Below are positions 52,794 through 62,247 of a stretch of 64,000 nucleotides of DNA, one piece after another. Position 1 is the first letter of the stretch. Each line of letters opens with the position of its first letter. Both the position numbers and the translations under genes were made by a program. Below the pieces are notes generated by a model, which saw only the letters and a program-made list of their open reading frames with translations, did not search any database and was not told the DNA's origin. The DNA is from Tepiditoga spiralis. GTDB lineage: Bacteria > Thermotogota > Thermotogae > Petrotogales > Petrotogaceae. The stretch spans positions 1,010,501-1,074,500 of the forward strand of contig NZ_AP018712.1 in assembly GCF_014701195.1 (NCBI RefSeq), given 5' to 3'.

Positions 52794-54119
52794 TTATTTT
52801 AAGAATCCAAGGTATACAATGAAGATAAAGCAAAGAATCCAAGACATCCAATGAACTTCTTTTGATTTTCCGCTAAATAGTTTTAAAATTGGATAAGTTA
52901 TTATTCCAAAAGCAAGTCCCATTGCTATTGAATATGTTAATGGCATTAATATTATGGTTAAAAATGCTGGTAATCCTTCAGTTGAATCATTCCATTTTAT
53001 TTTTCCAATTTCTTTTAACATTAAAGATCCTATAAAAATTAAAGCGGGTGCCGTTGCTGCTGTAGGTATAGATGTAGCAAGTGGTGCAAAGAACAACATT
53101 AAAAGCATCATTCCACCAGCTACTATTGATGCTAAGCCAGTTCTTGCTCCATATAATATTCCTGCATCACTTTCAGCAACAGTAGTTATTGTAGAAGTTC
53201 CAAATAAAGCTCCAATTACTGATCCAGTAGCATCAGCCATATATGCTCTTGATGCTCTTGGAACATCTTTAGTTTCATCTGTATGTTTTGAACGTGCAAG
53301 CCCAAAAATTGTTCCAGTTGTATCAAAATAATCTACGAAGAAAAAAGTTATTACAACAATCCAAAAATCGGCATTTTTAAATATACTTGGTTCTAATTTG
53401 AGTTTTAAAAAGGTTGGAGATAAACTCGGTATTGGACCTATTATTCCTTTAAAATTAGTAACTCCATTAAATAATCCAAATATTGTTGCACCTATTATTC
53501 CAATAAGAATTGATCCAGGAACTTTTAAAACATACAATATTGATATTAAAAATAAACCGAAAATAGAGGTTAAAACTTCATCATTTTTAATATTTCCAAG
53601 AGCTATTAAAGTATCTTGATTAGATACAATAATACCAGAATTTTTCAAACCAAGAAAAGCTATGAATATTCCTATTCCACCTACTATAGCATACTTAATT
53701 GAATCTGGAAGAGCTTTTGAAATTATTTCCCTAACACCGGTTATGATAACTATCATAAAAATAAAGCCTGCAATAAAAACTGCTCCAAGAGCCATCTGCC
53801 AATCCATTCCAAGTTTTAAAACAACAGTATAAGTAAAATATGCATTTAATCCCATTCCAGGAGCAAGTACGAATGGATAATTTGAAAATAATCCCATTAT
53901 TATGGAAGCTATTGATCCACCAAGTATTGTTGCAACCATTATAGCACCAAAAAATTGATTATAAATATTAACATTTCCCATAGCTCCAGGAATAGCATTT
54001 ACAAGTATTGCTGGATTAACTATAATGATATATGCCATCATTAAAAAAGATAATATTCCTCCATAAATTTCTTTTTTTATGGTGCTACCAGATTCAGTTA
54101 TTTTAAAGAATTTATCCAT
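52794..54119 (-). CDS. Purine base permease, AzgA/NCS2-like
   Basis: A 441-aa polytopic membrane protein with about 12-14 segments. The N-terminus (FKITESGSTIKKEIYGGILSF) and the motif ANPAI-like 'IVNPAILVNAIPGAMG', followed by LAPGMGLNAYFTY, mark the AzgA/PbuG subgroup that imports adenine, guanine or hypoxanthine. The second half motif FFFVDYFDTTGTIFGLA is also present. It lies 14 bases downstream of adenine deaminase and is likely co-transcribed. Its ribosome site is a run of six G inside TTGGGGGGAT. That run is exactly complementary to the loop of the candidate small RNA at 5191-5266. Confidence 0.92.
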   Translation of the reverse strand: MDKFFKITESGSTIKKEIYGGILSFLMMAYIIIVNPAILVNAIPGAMGNVNIYNQFFGAIMVATILGGSIASIIMGLFSNYPFVLAPGMGLNAYFTYTVVLKLGMDWQMALGAVFIAGFIFMIVIITGVREIISKALPDSIKYAIVGGIGIFIAFLGLKNSGIIVSNQDTLIALGNIKNDEVLTSIFGLFLISILYVLKVPGSILIGIIGATIFGLFNGVTNFKGIIGPIPSLSPTFLKLKLEPSIFKNADFWIVVITFFFVDYFDTTGTIFGLARSKHTDETKDVPRASRAYMADATGSVIGALFGTSTITTVAESDAGILYGARTGLASIVAGGMMLLMLFFAPLATSIPTAATAPALIFIGSLMLKEIGKIKWNDSTEGLPAFLTIILMPLTYSIAMGLAFGIITYPILKLFSGKSKEVHWMSWILCFIFIVYLGFLK

Positions 54120-54133
54120 AGTATCCCCCCAAT

Positions 54134-55858
54134 CTATTCAACATATATACTGACAAACTCTTGTTTTGCAACATTTACTATGCCTCTATCTGTTATTTTT
54201 ATTTCTGGTATTACTCCAAGTTGAACAAAGGCGAGTGTCATAAAAATATCCTTTTCGCATCCAATTTTCTTTAAGGCATCTTCTTGATTTTCTAAAGTTT
54301 CAACAACAGTTTTATAATTTTCATTTGTCATTAAACCAGCTATTGGAAGCCCAAGTTTCCATATTACTTTTTTATTTTTTACTATTACAAGTCCCCCATT
54401 CATTTTTTCGAGTTCTTTTGCAGCAATTATCATATCTTCATCATCTGTTCCCACTATTCCGATATTGTGAGCATCATGACCAACGGTTGTACCAACAGCA
54501 CCATTTTTTACACTTAGTCCTTTTATAAAACCAAGTGAGTATCCGCTTCCTGTGTGCCTTTCTAAAATAGCTATTTTTGCTATATCTCTTTCTGAATCAG
54601 CCACTATGTATCCGTTTTTTGTTTTTGGTTCTAAATGTAACTCTTTTGTTATTAAAGAACCTTCAAACATTTCAATTACTCTTATTTTTTTATTTTTATC
54701 CTTAATCTTTAAATCTTCTACAGAAATTTTTGGAAGTATTACCTTTCCCACACTTTCTGGAAGCTCATTGAAGACTCCTTCAATAGGATCTACTAATTTA
54801 TTGTTATTTACAACTACTTTTGAATCTTTTATTACCATACTTATATTAAATTCACTTAAATCATCAACAACAAGAATATCTGCCTTATAACCTGGAGCTA
54901 TTGCACCCATACTTCTAAGATTATAGTGCCTTGCAGTATTTATTGTTGCCATTCTTATTGCAGTTATAGGGTTTAATCCATGTTTTATGGCTTTTTTTAC
55001 TATATAGTTTATATGACCTTCCTTTAATATATCTTTGGGATCTTTATCGTCTGTACAAAATGAAAAATATGGGAAGTTGTATTCATCAACAGCATCTATT
55101 AAACCATCAAAGTTTTTTGCTGCAGTTCCTTCTCTTATAAAAACTTGCATACCTTTCCCTACTTTTTCAAGGGCTTCTTGAACGGTTGTGCATTCATGAT
55201 CTGAACGTATAAATGCATCTATATAGGCATTTAATTCTTTTCCACTCAAAAATGGTGAATGTCCATCTATCTTTTTGTATTTGTGCCTTAATATTTCTAT
55301 TTTAGTTAAAAGTTCTGGATCACAGTTTAAAACTCCAGGGAAGTTCATAACCTCTCCTAAAGCAATTACTCTTCTTGGATATCTATCAACAAACCCAACT
55401 ATATCTTCTGGTCCAAGTCTTGCTCCAGATGTTTCCATGCCAGTTGCTGGAACTGCAGATGGAATAGCAATATAAACATTTAATGGTATTCCTTCTGTTG
55501 ATTTTATCATGTACTCTATACCACTTATTCCTAGGACATTTGTTATTTCGTGTGGGTCTGCAATCACTGTTGTTGTACCATTTTTTAAAGCTATTTTTGC
55601 AAATTGTCTTGGAGATAACATTGAACTTTCTAAATGCATATGGGCATCAATCAATCCTGGTATTACATATTTTCCTCCAAGGTCTATGATTTTTTTTCCT
55701 TCTTGATAGTCACCAATTCCCGCTATTCTCTTTCTATAAAGAGCAATATTTGTTTTTTCTATCTTTCCAGTGAAAACATTAACTAATTTTAAATTTTTAA
55801 GCAATACATCTGGAAGTTCTTTACCAAGAGCTACTGGAATAATATCTTTAATCTTCAT
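54134..55858 (-). CDS. ade: Adenine deaminase
   Basis: A 574-aa amidohydrolase converting adenine to hypoxanthine and ammonia. Metal-site motifs are visible: GLIDAHMHLESSM, VIADPHEITNVLG, and GHSPFLSGKELN. The C-terminal domain (IAILERHTGSGYSLGFIKG, then VGHDAHNIGIVG) is characteristic of AdeC-type enzymes. The ATG at 55858 after AGAGGTGG is the start; 16 further in-frame codons upstream cross that site. Together with the permease it forms a purine-uptake and salvage operon. No purine riboswitch is seen upstream. Confidence 0.95.
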   Translation of the reverse strand: MKIKDIIPVALGKELPDVLLKNLKLVNVFTGKIEKTNIALYRKRIAGIGDYQEGKKIIDLGGKYVIPGLIDAHMHLESSMLSPRQFAKIALKNGTTTVIADPHEITNVLGISGIEYMIKSTEGIPLNVYIAIPSAVPATGMETSGARLGPEDIVGFVDRYPRRVIALGEVMNFPGVLNCDPELLTKIEILRHKYKKIDGHSPFLSGKELNAYIDAFIRSDHECTTVQEALEKVGKGMQVFIREGTAAKNFDGLIDAVDEYNFPYFSFCTDDKDPKDILKEGHINYIVKKAIKHGLNPITAIRMATINTARHYNLRSMGAIAPGYKADILVVDDLSEFNISMVIKDSKVVVNNNKLVDPIEGVFNELPESVGKVILPKISVEDLKIKDKNKKIRVIEMFEGSLITKELHLEPKTKNGYIVADSERDIAKIAILERHTGSGYSLGFIKGLSVKNGAVGTTVGHDAHNIGIVGTDDEDMIIAAKELEKMNGGLVIVKNKKVIWKLGLPIAGLMTNENYKTVVETLENQEDALKKIGCEKDIFMTLAFVQLGVIPEIKITDRGIVNVAKQEFVSIYVE

Positions 55859-55934
55859 ACTACCACCTCTTATAATAATTTTACCATATTTTAACAAATT
55901 ATACAAAAAATGTTATAAAGTTTGAATGAAAAAC

Positions 55935-57812
55935 TTAATCAAGGCGAATGTTGTCTATAAACCAATCAATTTCAAAAAGTTCATCATCATCAATTACTAA
56001 GTTTTCTTTTATTTTTAAAGTTCCATCTATATCATAAATTGGACCTTTAAATATTTGAAAATCATCATTTATTATAGAAGCTTTTAAGAGTTTCATAAGA
56101 TTTTTAATTTGAGGATTTACAAGTTTTGAAGGAGTAACGATATCAACAACTCCTGAATCCATTCCACCCCAAAATTTTCTTATACCTTTGTTGTTTCCAA
56201 ATAAATCTAAAAATGAAAAAGTACTTCCTTTTAAAATATTTTGTATTATTTTTTCATAGTAGATACCCCAATTCCAAACTACAGAAGTAAGCATTGTATT
56301 TGGTGCATATTTTTTCATGTTATGATGATAACCTATTGTGTAGACTCCATATTTTTCTCCTTCTTCAACAACTGTTGTTGAATCTTGATGATGAGATAAA
56401 ACATCACAATTTTTATCTTTTATTAAATATTTGACTACATCTTTTTCATATTTTTTATTATGCCATTCATTTGTCCATCCAACATTTACTATTGCATTTG
56501 AGTTTACAGTTTTTACACCAAGAGCAAATGCATCTATTCCCATTATTACTTCTGGAATTCCAAAAGGAGCTACGTATCCTATTTTATTACTTTTAGTCAT
56601 AGATCCAGCTATTATTCCAGATAAAAATCTTGGTTCATACATTCTTCCGAAGTAAGTATTTACATTTTTATCAGTTTGATATCCTGAAAAATACATAAAC
56701 TTTACATTGTGGAATTTGGATAATTTTTCATCTAAAATAAAGTCAAAGCTCGTTGAAAAGATAACGCTGTAGTTTTCTCTTTCTAATTTTTTTAAAAGTT
56801 TTTCATATTCTTCTGTACTAGTAATTCCTTCAAATCTTCTTGTTATTATTTGATTTTTATACTTTTCTTCTATATATTTTCTTCCAAGATTATGAGAATA
56901 TGTCCAAGCTGATTCTTTTATATCACTATTATAAATAAATGCAACTTTTAATTTTTCTTCATTAAAAAATGCAGGTATTAAGAGTGAAGGTTGTTTTGTT
57001 TTCTCAGTATAATTCATTTCCCTAATAATTTTTTTAACTCTTTTTTTTAACTCTTTTTCATCATTTAATTCTGAAACACCAAATTCTTCTAAGTATTTTA
57101 AAAAAGAATCTCCAGTAGTTACTGTGTTATTTGAAGATTCAAATGTTTTATAAATTTTTCTAAATGGTTCATATATTTCATATAAAAAACTTTTATATAT
57201 TTCAAAATCTAATAAGTCTATATATGATTCGGGTTTGTATTCTTGCATATAATCATACAATATTTCAAAAGATTTTGGCTTTGAAAACCATATGGAATTT
57301 ATATGTGTTTTTTCATAAAAATCTAAGAAAGAATAGTATATTTTTATTTCTATATCATTTTTATCATAAGTTGGGATTATTCTTTTTACATTTCCCATAA
57401 TTGTTGGAGCTTTTAAGTATTTTAGAACACTAACTCTTTTATTTCCTTCAACAACATAAAACCAATTTAAATATTCGTAAACTTCTATTGCATCTCTTAT
57501 TCCTTCATTATACTGTATTTCTAAAAGATTACACCATTTTGATGAAAATTCCGTATCTCTTTCTATTAATGGATAAAAATTTTGTGAAAAAGATAAAGAT
57601 CTTGAATGATAATAAGTTCCAATTACTTTTTTTAAAGGTATTTCTATTGTTCCTAAATTTTTTTCAGACAAAATTTCAGCATTTTCTATAATTTCTTCAA
57701 GCGAATTTAAGTAGCCACCTTTAGCAGAAGATACGCTTTTTAAAAATTCTTTTTTACCTAATTTTAAAGCTTTTTCATAATCTTCTATACTCTTATTTCT
57801 ATCATAAAGCAT
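55935..57812 (-). CDS. ParB-like domain fused to a BMP-type (purine-nucleoside) binding domain, cytoplasmic
   Basis: A 625-aa protein without signal peptide. Residues about 53-135 resemble the ParB/sulfiredoxin fold (TIEIPLKKVIGTYYHSRSLSF, then FYVVEGNKRVSVLKYLK). The middle (140-280) is helical. From about 285 a BMP-family receptor domain follows: KVAFIYNSDIKESAWTYSHN, SGIIAGSMTKSNKIGYVAPF, VGWTNEWHN and DVLSHHQDSTTVVEEGEKYG. BMP proteins (PnrA, Med) normally bind purine nucleosides outside the cell or act as regulators inside. The cytoplasmic fusion next to adenine deaminase and a purine permease suggests a purine-sensing regulator. It starts one base after the phosphoesterase stop, so the two are coupled. 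Confidence 0.72.
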   Translation of the reverse strand: MLYDRNKSIEDYEKALKLGKKEFLKSVSSAKGGYLNSLEEIIENAEILSEKNLGTIEIPLKKVIGTYYHSRSLSFSQNFYPLIERDTEFSSKWCNLLEIQYNEGIRDAIEVYEYLNWFYVVEGNKRVSVLKYLKAPTIMGNVKRIIPTYDKNDIEIKIYYSFLDFYEKTHINSIWFSKPKSFEILYDYMQEYKPESYIDLLDFEIYKSFLYEIYEPFRKIYKTFESSNNTVTTGDSFLKYLEEFGVSELNDEKELKKRVKKIIREMNYTEKTKQPSLLIPAFFNEEKLKVAFIYNSDIKESAWTYSHNLGRKYIEEKYKNQIITRRFEGITSTEEYEKLLKKLERENYSVIFSTSFDFILDEKLSKFHNVKFMYFSGYQTDKNVNTYFGRMYEPRFLSGIIAGSMTKSNKIGYVAPFGIPEVIMGIDAFALGVKTVNSNAIVNVGWTNEWHNKKYEKDVVKYLIKDKNCDVLSHHQDSTTVVEEGEKYGVYTIGYHHNMKKYAPNTMLTSVVWNWGIYYEKIIQNILKGSTFSFLDLFGNNKGIRKFWGGMDSGVVDIVTPSKLVNPQIKNLMKLLKASIINDDFQIFKGPIYDIDGTLKIKENLVIDDDELFEIDWFIDNIRLD

Positions 57813-57813
57813 A

Positions 57814-58548
57814 TTATTCCTCCTTTAAAAGCTTTATAAACTCCACTTCTTTTAATTTACATTCAGTAACATCTTTTATTTTTATTATTCTTTTTAATTC
57901 TTCATCATAATCAATAAATTTGTAAGGAACTGTATTTAATAGATAACTTATTTTTTTCCCATTTATTTTAAAATCTAATAAATCAATTGTATAATTTTTA
58001 TGGATATGACCATAAAGCCATACATTTGGAAAAATTTTTTGAAATAATCTTCCGAGCTTATATGAAGGTTTATGATAATCATCATAGTCTTTTATTGTAT
58101 TTATCAACTTTGGTGGTGTATGAGAAATAAAAAAATCTATTTTTTTATTTCCATAAACTTTACTGCATAATTTGTTTTTTATTAATTTTACATCTTTTTC
58201 TTTAAAATGAAATGGTTTTTCGCCATGTGACAATGCTCCAGAAAATCCTGCTATTTTTATATTTTTATTTATATAATTTTTTAAATTGATATATCCATAG
58301 TTTAAAACTAAAAATCCTTTATAAATATTTGAAAATTTTAAATTTTCTTCATCATAAACAGAATTTTTGTAATATCTTTTATCATGATTTCCATGAATCA
58401 TAACTCCAAAGCTAACTTTAAATTCATTTATAAGATAATCAGTATATCCAGGAGATAAGTCTCCACAATTTATAAGTAAATCTACTTTTTCCTTTTTTTT
58501 ATTAATTAAATTTTTTTCAACATCACTAACTGCCAAGATTTTTATCAT
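57814..58548 (-). CDS. Calcineurin-like metallophosphoesterase
   Basis: A 244-aa phosphoesterase. The metal-binding blocks appear in order: LAVSDVEKN (first block, where SDxH is usual; here Glu takes the place of His), LLINCGDLSPG, IHGNHDKR, FISHTPPK and YGHIHKN. The fold is that of small cytoplasmic phosphodiesterases. The substrate cannot be read. It is co-transcribed with the ParB/BMP fusion, and so may act on a nucleotide in the same purine pathway. Confidence 0.82.
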   Translation of the reverse strand: MIKILAVSDVEKNLINKKKEKVDLLINCGDLSPGYTDYLINEFKVSFGVMIHGNHDKRYYKNSVYDEENLKFSNIYKGFLVLNYGYINLKNYINKNIKIAGFSGALSHGEKPFHFKEKDVKLIKNKLCSKVYGNKKIDFFISHTPPKLINTIKDYDDYHKPSYKLGRLFQKIFPNVWLYGHIHKNYTIDLLDFKINGKKISYLLNTVPYKFIDYDEELKRIIKIKDVTECKLKEVEFIKLLKEE

Positions 58549-58689
58549 TTTAATCTCTCCTTTATTTAATACAATTATATCACTCTTATTTAAATTGCTT
58601 TAATGAATCGAAATATTTATATTTTAATGATTATATTTTATAAATATTTGTTTTGATACTAAATTTATACTTATTATTAAATATAAAGG

Positions 58690-58698
58690 TGATATAAT
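58690..58698 (+). promoter_or_regulatory. Extended -10 promoter of the Cache-GGDEF gene
   Basis: TGATATAAT about 37 bases before the ATG at 58735. Confidence 0.5.
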
Positions 58699-58734
58699 TT
58701 TAGTATAAATTCAATTTAAATTGGAGTGGTTTTT

Positions 58735-60255
58735 ATGGAAACTAAAAAAACTTTTAATTTAATTAAACGCACTTTTATAATAATTATTTTAATTTTTATA
58801 GTATTTTTAATAGGAGTAATTAATATAGAAAAAAAAGCTGCAATAAATCAAATAACAGAAATGGGAAAAACTATTACAAATAATACTTCATCAATGCTTA
58901 AATCTTGGCTATCTGAACAATTAAAATTATTGAACACACTTTCTAAAGATGAAAGAATAATTAATGCTTGTAAATATCCAGACAATCCCATTTTTGTGAA
59001 AAAAGCAAATGAATTGCTTTTTTCAATTTATAATAATTATGAATATTATGAAAATTTGCCTCTTATTTCAACCAAAAAAAATTTAGTTATTTTGAAAAAT
59101 GGCAATAAAATAAAAATAAATAAAGGTACGTTTTTTACAGATACAGTAAACGGAAAAACGATAGGAAAAGGTGGATTAAATTACAGTTATATAAGTGAAA
59201 TTTTTAATGGAAAAGAATGTTTTATAAGTGAGGTTTATCCAAGTATTTTAAGAGGAAATCCAATATTTGTCATTTCAAAAGCTGTTAAAGATTTAAGTGG
59301 AAATCTTGTAGGAATAGTTTTATTGTCTCCAAAGATAAATTATTTTACAGATAAATTTATAAATAATATTAAAGTTGGAAAAACAGGTCATTTAGTTTTA
59401 ATAGATGAAAGACCTTTATTAATAGCACATCCAAATAAAGATTTTATATTAAATGATTCTATACAAGATAAGGTAAATGATGTTTTTAAAAGAATAAAAA
59501 ACAATGAAACTGTTTTTTGGGACAAATTTGACAATGAAAAAAAGCTTTATATTTCAAAAAAAGTAGATATAGACTCCAATAAAATAAAATACAGTTGGTA
59601 CATTGTTTTTATGATAAATTATAATGAAATATTAAATAAATACTTATTATCCTTTTTAATGATATTAAGTACAGGAATAATTATAATAACTTTATACGCA
59701 ATAGAAATGAAAAAACTTTATAATGCGATAAAATCGAAAACATTAAGTTTAGAAATTTTATCAAAAACGGATCCATTAACTCAATTAGTAAATCGTAGAA
59801 CATTATTAAATGCTTTATCTATAGAATCAGAAAGATTTAAAAGATATGGAACTGTTTTTTCTATAATATTGTGTGATATAGATTTTTTCAAAGATATAAA
59901 TGATACTTTTGGGCATGAAGCCGGAGATTTTGTTTTAAAAGAATTATCAAATATCTTTTTAGAAGAAACAAGGGATATAGATATAATTGGTCGTTGGGGT
60001 GGAGAAGAATTTTTATTGATATTACCTCAAACAACCGAAAAGGATGCAAAAATTTTAGCAGAGAGAATAAGAAATAAAATAAAAGAAAAAAATTTTATTT
60101 ATAGAGATAAACATTTACCTTTAACAATGACTTTTGGTATAAGTGTTTATAATGATAAAAATATAGAAATAGATGATTTAATAAGAAGAGCAGATTTAGC
60201 ACTATATGAAGGGAAAAATTCTGGAAGAGATACAATTAAAGTTTATAATGATTAA
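58735..60255 (+). CDS. Membrane sensor diguanylate cyclase (Cache-GGDEF)
   Basis: A 506-aa protein. A membrane segment at about 10-32 and another at about 300-320 bound a periplasmic domain of some 265 residues of dCache type (KNTSSMLKSWLSEQLKLLN-like start, 'SEVYPSILRGNPIFVISKAV' and 'VGKTGHLVLIDERPLLIAHP'). The GGDEF domain (about 340-506) reads LTQLVNRRTLL, LCDIDFFKDINDTFGHE and GRWGGEEFLLI, with an I-site (RDID) upstream. It should make c-di-GMP in response to an external small molecule. The GTG at 58726 lies in the GGAGTGG ribosome site, so the ATG at 58735 is used. Confidence 0.92.
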   Translation: METKKTFNLIKRTFIIIILIFIVFLIGVINIEKKAAINQITEMGKTITNNTSSMLKSWLSEQLKLLNTLSKDERIINACKYPDNPIFVKKANELLFSIYNNYEYYENLPLISTKKNLVILKNGNKIKINKGTFFTDTVNGKTIGKGGLNYSYISEIFNGKECFISEVYPSILRGNPIFVISKAVKDLSGNLVGIVLLSPKINYFTDKFINNIKVGKTGHLVLIDERPLLIAHPNKDFILNDSIQDKVNDVFKRIKNNETVFWDKFDNEKKLYISKKVDIDSNKIKYSWYIVFMINYNEILNKYLLSFLMILSTGIIIITLYAIEMKKLYNAIKSKTLSLEILSKTDPLTQLVNRRTLLNALSIESERFKRYGTVFSIILCDIDFFKDINDTFGHEAGDFVLKELSNIFLEETRDIDIIGRWGGEEFLLILPQTTEKDAKILAERIRNKIKEKNFIYRDKHLPLTMTFGISVYNDKNIEIDDLIRRADLALYEGKNSGRDTIKVYND

Positions 60256-60283
60256 AAAAGCAGAGTTAAACTCTGCTTTTTTA
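60254..60283. terminator. Bidirectional intrinsic terminator
   Basis: AAAAAGCAGAGTT/AACTCTGCTTTTT between convergent genes. Confidence 0.88.
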
Positions 60284-60721
60284 ATCATTTAATTTTACAC
60301 CCAATATTTTTTCAACATCTTTTTTAGAAATTCTTAGGATTACCCAAGCAACTCCATCTTCAGTAATACCAGAACCAATTTCTTTTAGACCTCTTATATA
60401 ACCTTGAAATTGAGCATCGATATTTTTATTTTGAAGTACAAAATCTTGAACTGTTTTTCCACCTTCTATTTTTAATCCAAAGATAGTTTCGATGGCTTTT
60501 GATTGAGCATCAACAAGAGCAGCTTCTTTTGCAGCAAGTTTTGCTTGTGCAGGATTAGGAAATCTTGTTGTATCTACAATTCCTTCTCCTCTAAACTCCA
60601 TATATTGAGAATTATCTCTTGCTCCTGGAGTATTTATTAAATCATCTGCTGTTCTTGGAGCACCACAACTAACAAAAAGAATAGATATTAAAAGCAAAGT
60701 TATACCGAAAAACTTTTTCAT
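60281..60721 (-). CDS. LPP20-like lipoprotein
   Basis: A 146-aa lipoprotein. The lipobox ISILFVSC places the acylated Cys near residue 19. The domain from about 40 (FRGEGIVDT, then AKLAAKEAALVDAQSKAIE, and VAWVILRISKKDVEKIL) fits the LPP20 fold first seen in Helicobacter and common in Thermotogota envelopes. It has no catalytic residues. The role is unknown; it is likely a periplasmic or outer-membrane structural lipoprotein. Single-gene unit with a GGAGGTG site. Confidence 0.75.
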   Translation of the reverse strand: MKKFFGITLLLISILFVSCGAPRTADDLINTPGARDNSQYMEFRGEGIVDTTRFPNPAQAKLAAKEAALVDAQSKAIETIFGLKIEGGKTVQDFVLQNKNIDAQFQGYIRGLKEIGSGITEDGVAWVILRISKKDVEKILGVKLND

Positions 60722-60823
60722 AAACTCACCTCCATATTGTATTATATTAAAATTATATCACACAATATGTATTATAAAAATAAATGAATTATTATGTCAA
60801 TATATGGGTATAAACAGTACATA

Positions 60824-62119
60824 TTAAAGGCTTGTAGCTACCATATAACCATGACAAGATGCATAAGTTATTGAACGAGTCCAACCACTTCCATCTCCAA
60901 TTATTTTTATATCTTCAAAGTAATTGTTATCTATTTTATTTCCATAAAATTTTACTTCTACACCATATAAAAGGTTATCTGCATAAGTAATTCCAGGTAT
61001 TACTTCATTTAATTTTTCCATAAAATCAATAATTGAATCTATAGTTTTTCTTGGAAAAACTAAGTTTAAATCACCTAAAATATAATTGTTAAAATTTAAA
61101 GTTGGTTCAACTCTTCCAAGTTTTTTAGTTCTATTTGTATTTTTAAAATCTTCGTATGCTTGAAGGATAACTTTTTCTCCACCAGCTAAAATATTTGAAA
61201 GTTTTGCCATGTGAGTTCCATATCCTATTGGATCATTAAATGGGTTAGTAAAAGAATGTGAAACTAGTATAGCAAAATTAGTATTAGAAGTCTTATAGGA
61301 AGCATTTGCGTGACCATTTACTGTTACAAAATCATCGTATTTTTCTATTGTAACTTCACCAGAAGGATTGTTGCAGAAAGTTCTAACAGTATAACCTGTT
61401 TTAGTTTTTAATCTAACTTTGAATTCATACATTTTTTTATTTAATTCTTCAACAATGTGATTTGGTAATTCAAATCTTACACCCAAATCAACCATATTGT
61501 TTGAAAGTACTAAGTTTTTATTATTGGAAATTAAATTATTTACAAGTTTATGACCGCTTCTTCCAACACCAATTATTATTTTATCGTACTTTATCTTTTT
61601 GTTTTCTATAACAACATATGCACCATTTTCATCTTTTTCTATTTTTTTTATATTTTTATCAAAGAAAAAATTAATGTTTTTATGTGATTTAAAACTTTGA
61701 TAAATATTGTTTACAGTATTTCCAAGTTCGTCTGTTCCTATATGATAAAATTCAGATTTTATAGGTTGAAAACCTTTTGAATAAAACTTTTTATAAAATT
61801 CTTCATCTTTAAAGGACAAACCTCTTTCAAGTTCGTTTGAATAAATATATTTATTTCCTTCTTTTTTTGCTAAATTAGATTTTTCAAGATAATAATTTAC
61901 TATTTCTCTTTGAATATTTAATGGAACATCTAAATCTCCACCCATTTCTTTTGAAACAAATATTTTTCCATCGTACTTTAAACCACCAAAACCAGATTTT
62001 TCTATACTTTTACCTCTTTCAAAAACATCAATAGTTGAGTTTTCAATTTTACCTGAATCTACCATACCTTTTATAAAACCAATAGAAGCCGCTCCGAAAC
62101 CTATAACAGCAATTTTCAA
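60824..62119 (-). CDS. FAD-dependent oxidoreductase (COG2509-like)
   Basis: A 431-aa flavoprotein. The N-terminal dinucleotide-binding motif is IAVIGFGAASIGFIKG, with the acid of the second strand in DVFERGK. GVGRSGHKLV is the usual second motif. The C-terminal IIGDGSGWTRSITYASCHGYMVA closes the FAD site. The protein belongs to the group of uncharacterised 'FAD-dependent dehydrogenases' (COG2509), whose substrates are unknown. It starts with TTG seven bases after GGAGGTG. It is divergent from the AEC carrier gene. Confidence 0.85.
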   Translation of the reverse strand: MKIAVIGFGAASIGFIKGMVDSGKIENSTIDVFERGKSIEKSGFGGLKYDGKIFVSKEMGGDLDVPLNIQREIVNYYLEKSNLAKKEGNKYIYSNELERGLSFKDEEFYKKFYSKGFQPIKSEFYHIGTDELGNTVNNIYQSFKSHKNINFFFDKNIKKIEKDENGAYVVIENKKIKYDKIIIGVGRSGHKLVNNLISNNKNLVLSNNMVDLGVRFELPNHIVEELNKKMYEFKVRLKTKTGYTVRTFCNNPSGEVTIEKYDDFVTVNGHANASYKTSNTNFAILVSHSFTNPFNDPIGYGTHMAKLSNILAGGEKVILQAYEDFKNTNRTKKLGRVEPTLNFNNYILGDLNLVFPRKTIDSIIDFMEKLNEVIPGITYADNLLYGVEVKFYGNKIDNNYFEDIKIIGDGSGWTRSITYASCHGYMVATSL

Positions 62120-62156
62120 AGTACAACACCTCCAAAATAATGTGTGAACAATTTTT

Positions 62157-62165
62157 ATTATACCA
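62157..62165 (-). promoter_or_regulatory. Extended -10 promoter of the FAD oxidoreductase gene
   Basis: TGGTATAAT on the minus strand, about 38 bases before the TTG start. Confidence 0.5.
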
Positions 62166-62209
62166 TATAAAGTATGAAGATAAAATTAAATAATAAATGT
62201 TATTTATTA

Positions 62210-62218
62210 TGTTATAAT
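62210..62218 (+). promoter_or_regulatory. Extended -10 promoter of the AEC carrier gene
   Basis: TGTTATAAT, 30 bases before the ATG at 62248. Confidence 0.5.
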
Positions 62219-62247
62219 TTAATGATATTTATTCTTGGAGGTAAAAA

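Noticed and set aside
54325-55706. Several plus-strand open frames opposite adenine deaminase.
   Set aside because: They lie wholly inside the well-conserved ade gene, lack ribosome sites and have no recognisable motif.
55859-55934. Possible purine riboswitch before ade.
   Set aside because: The 76-base gap is AT-rich and shows no three-way junction or conserved purine-aptamer core.
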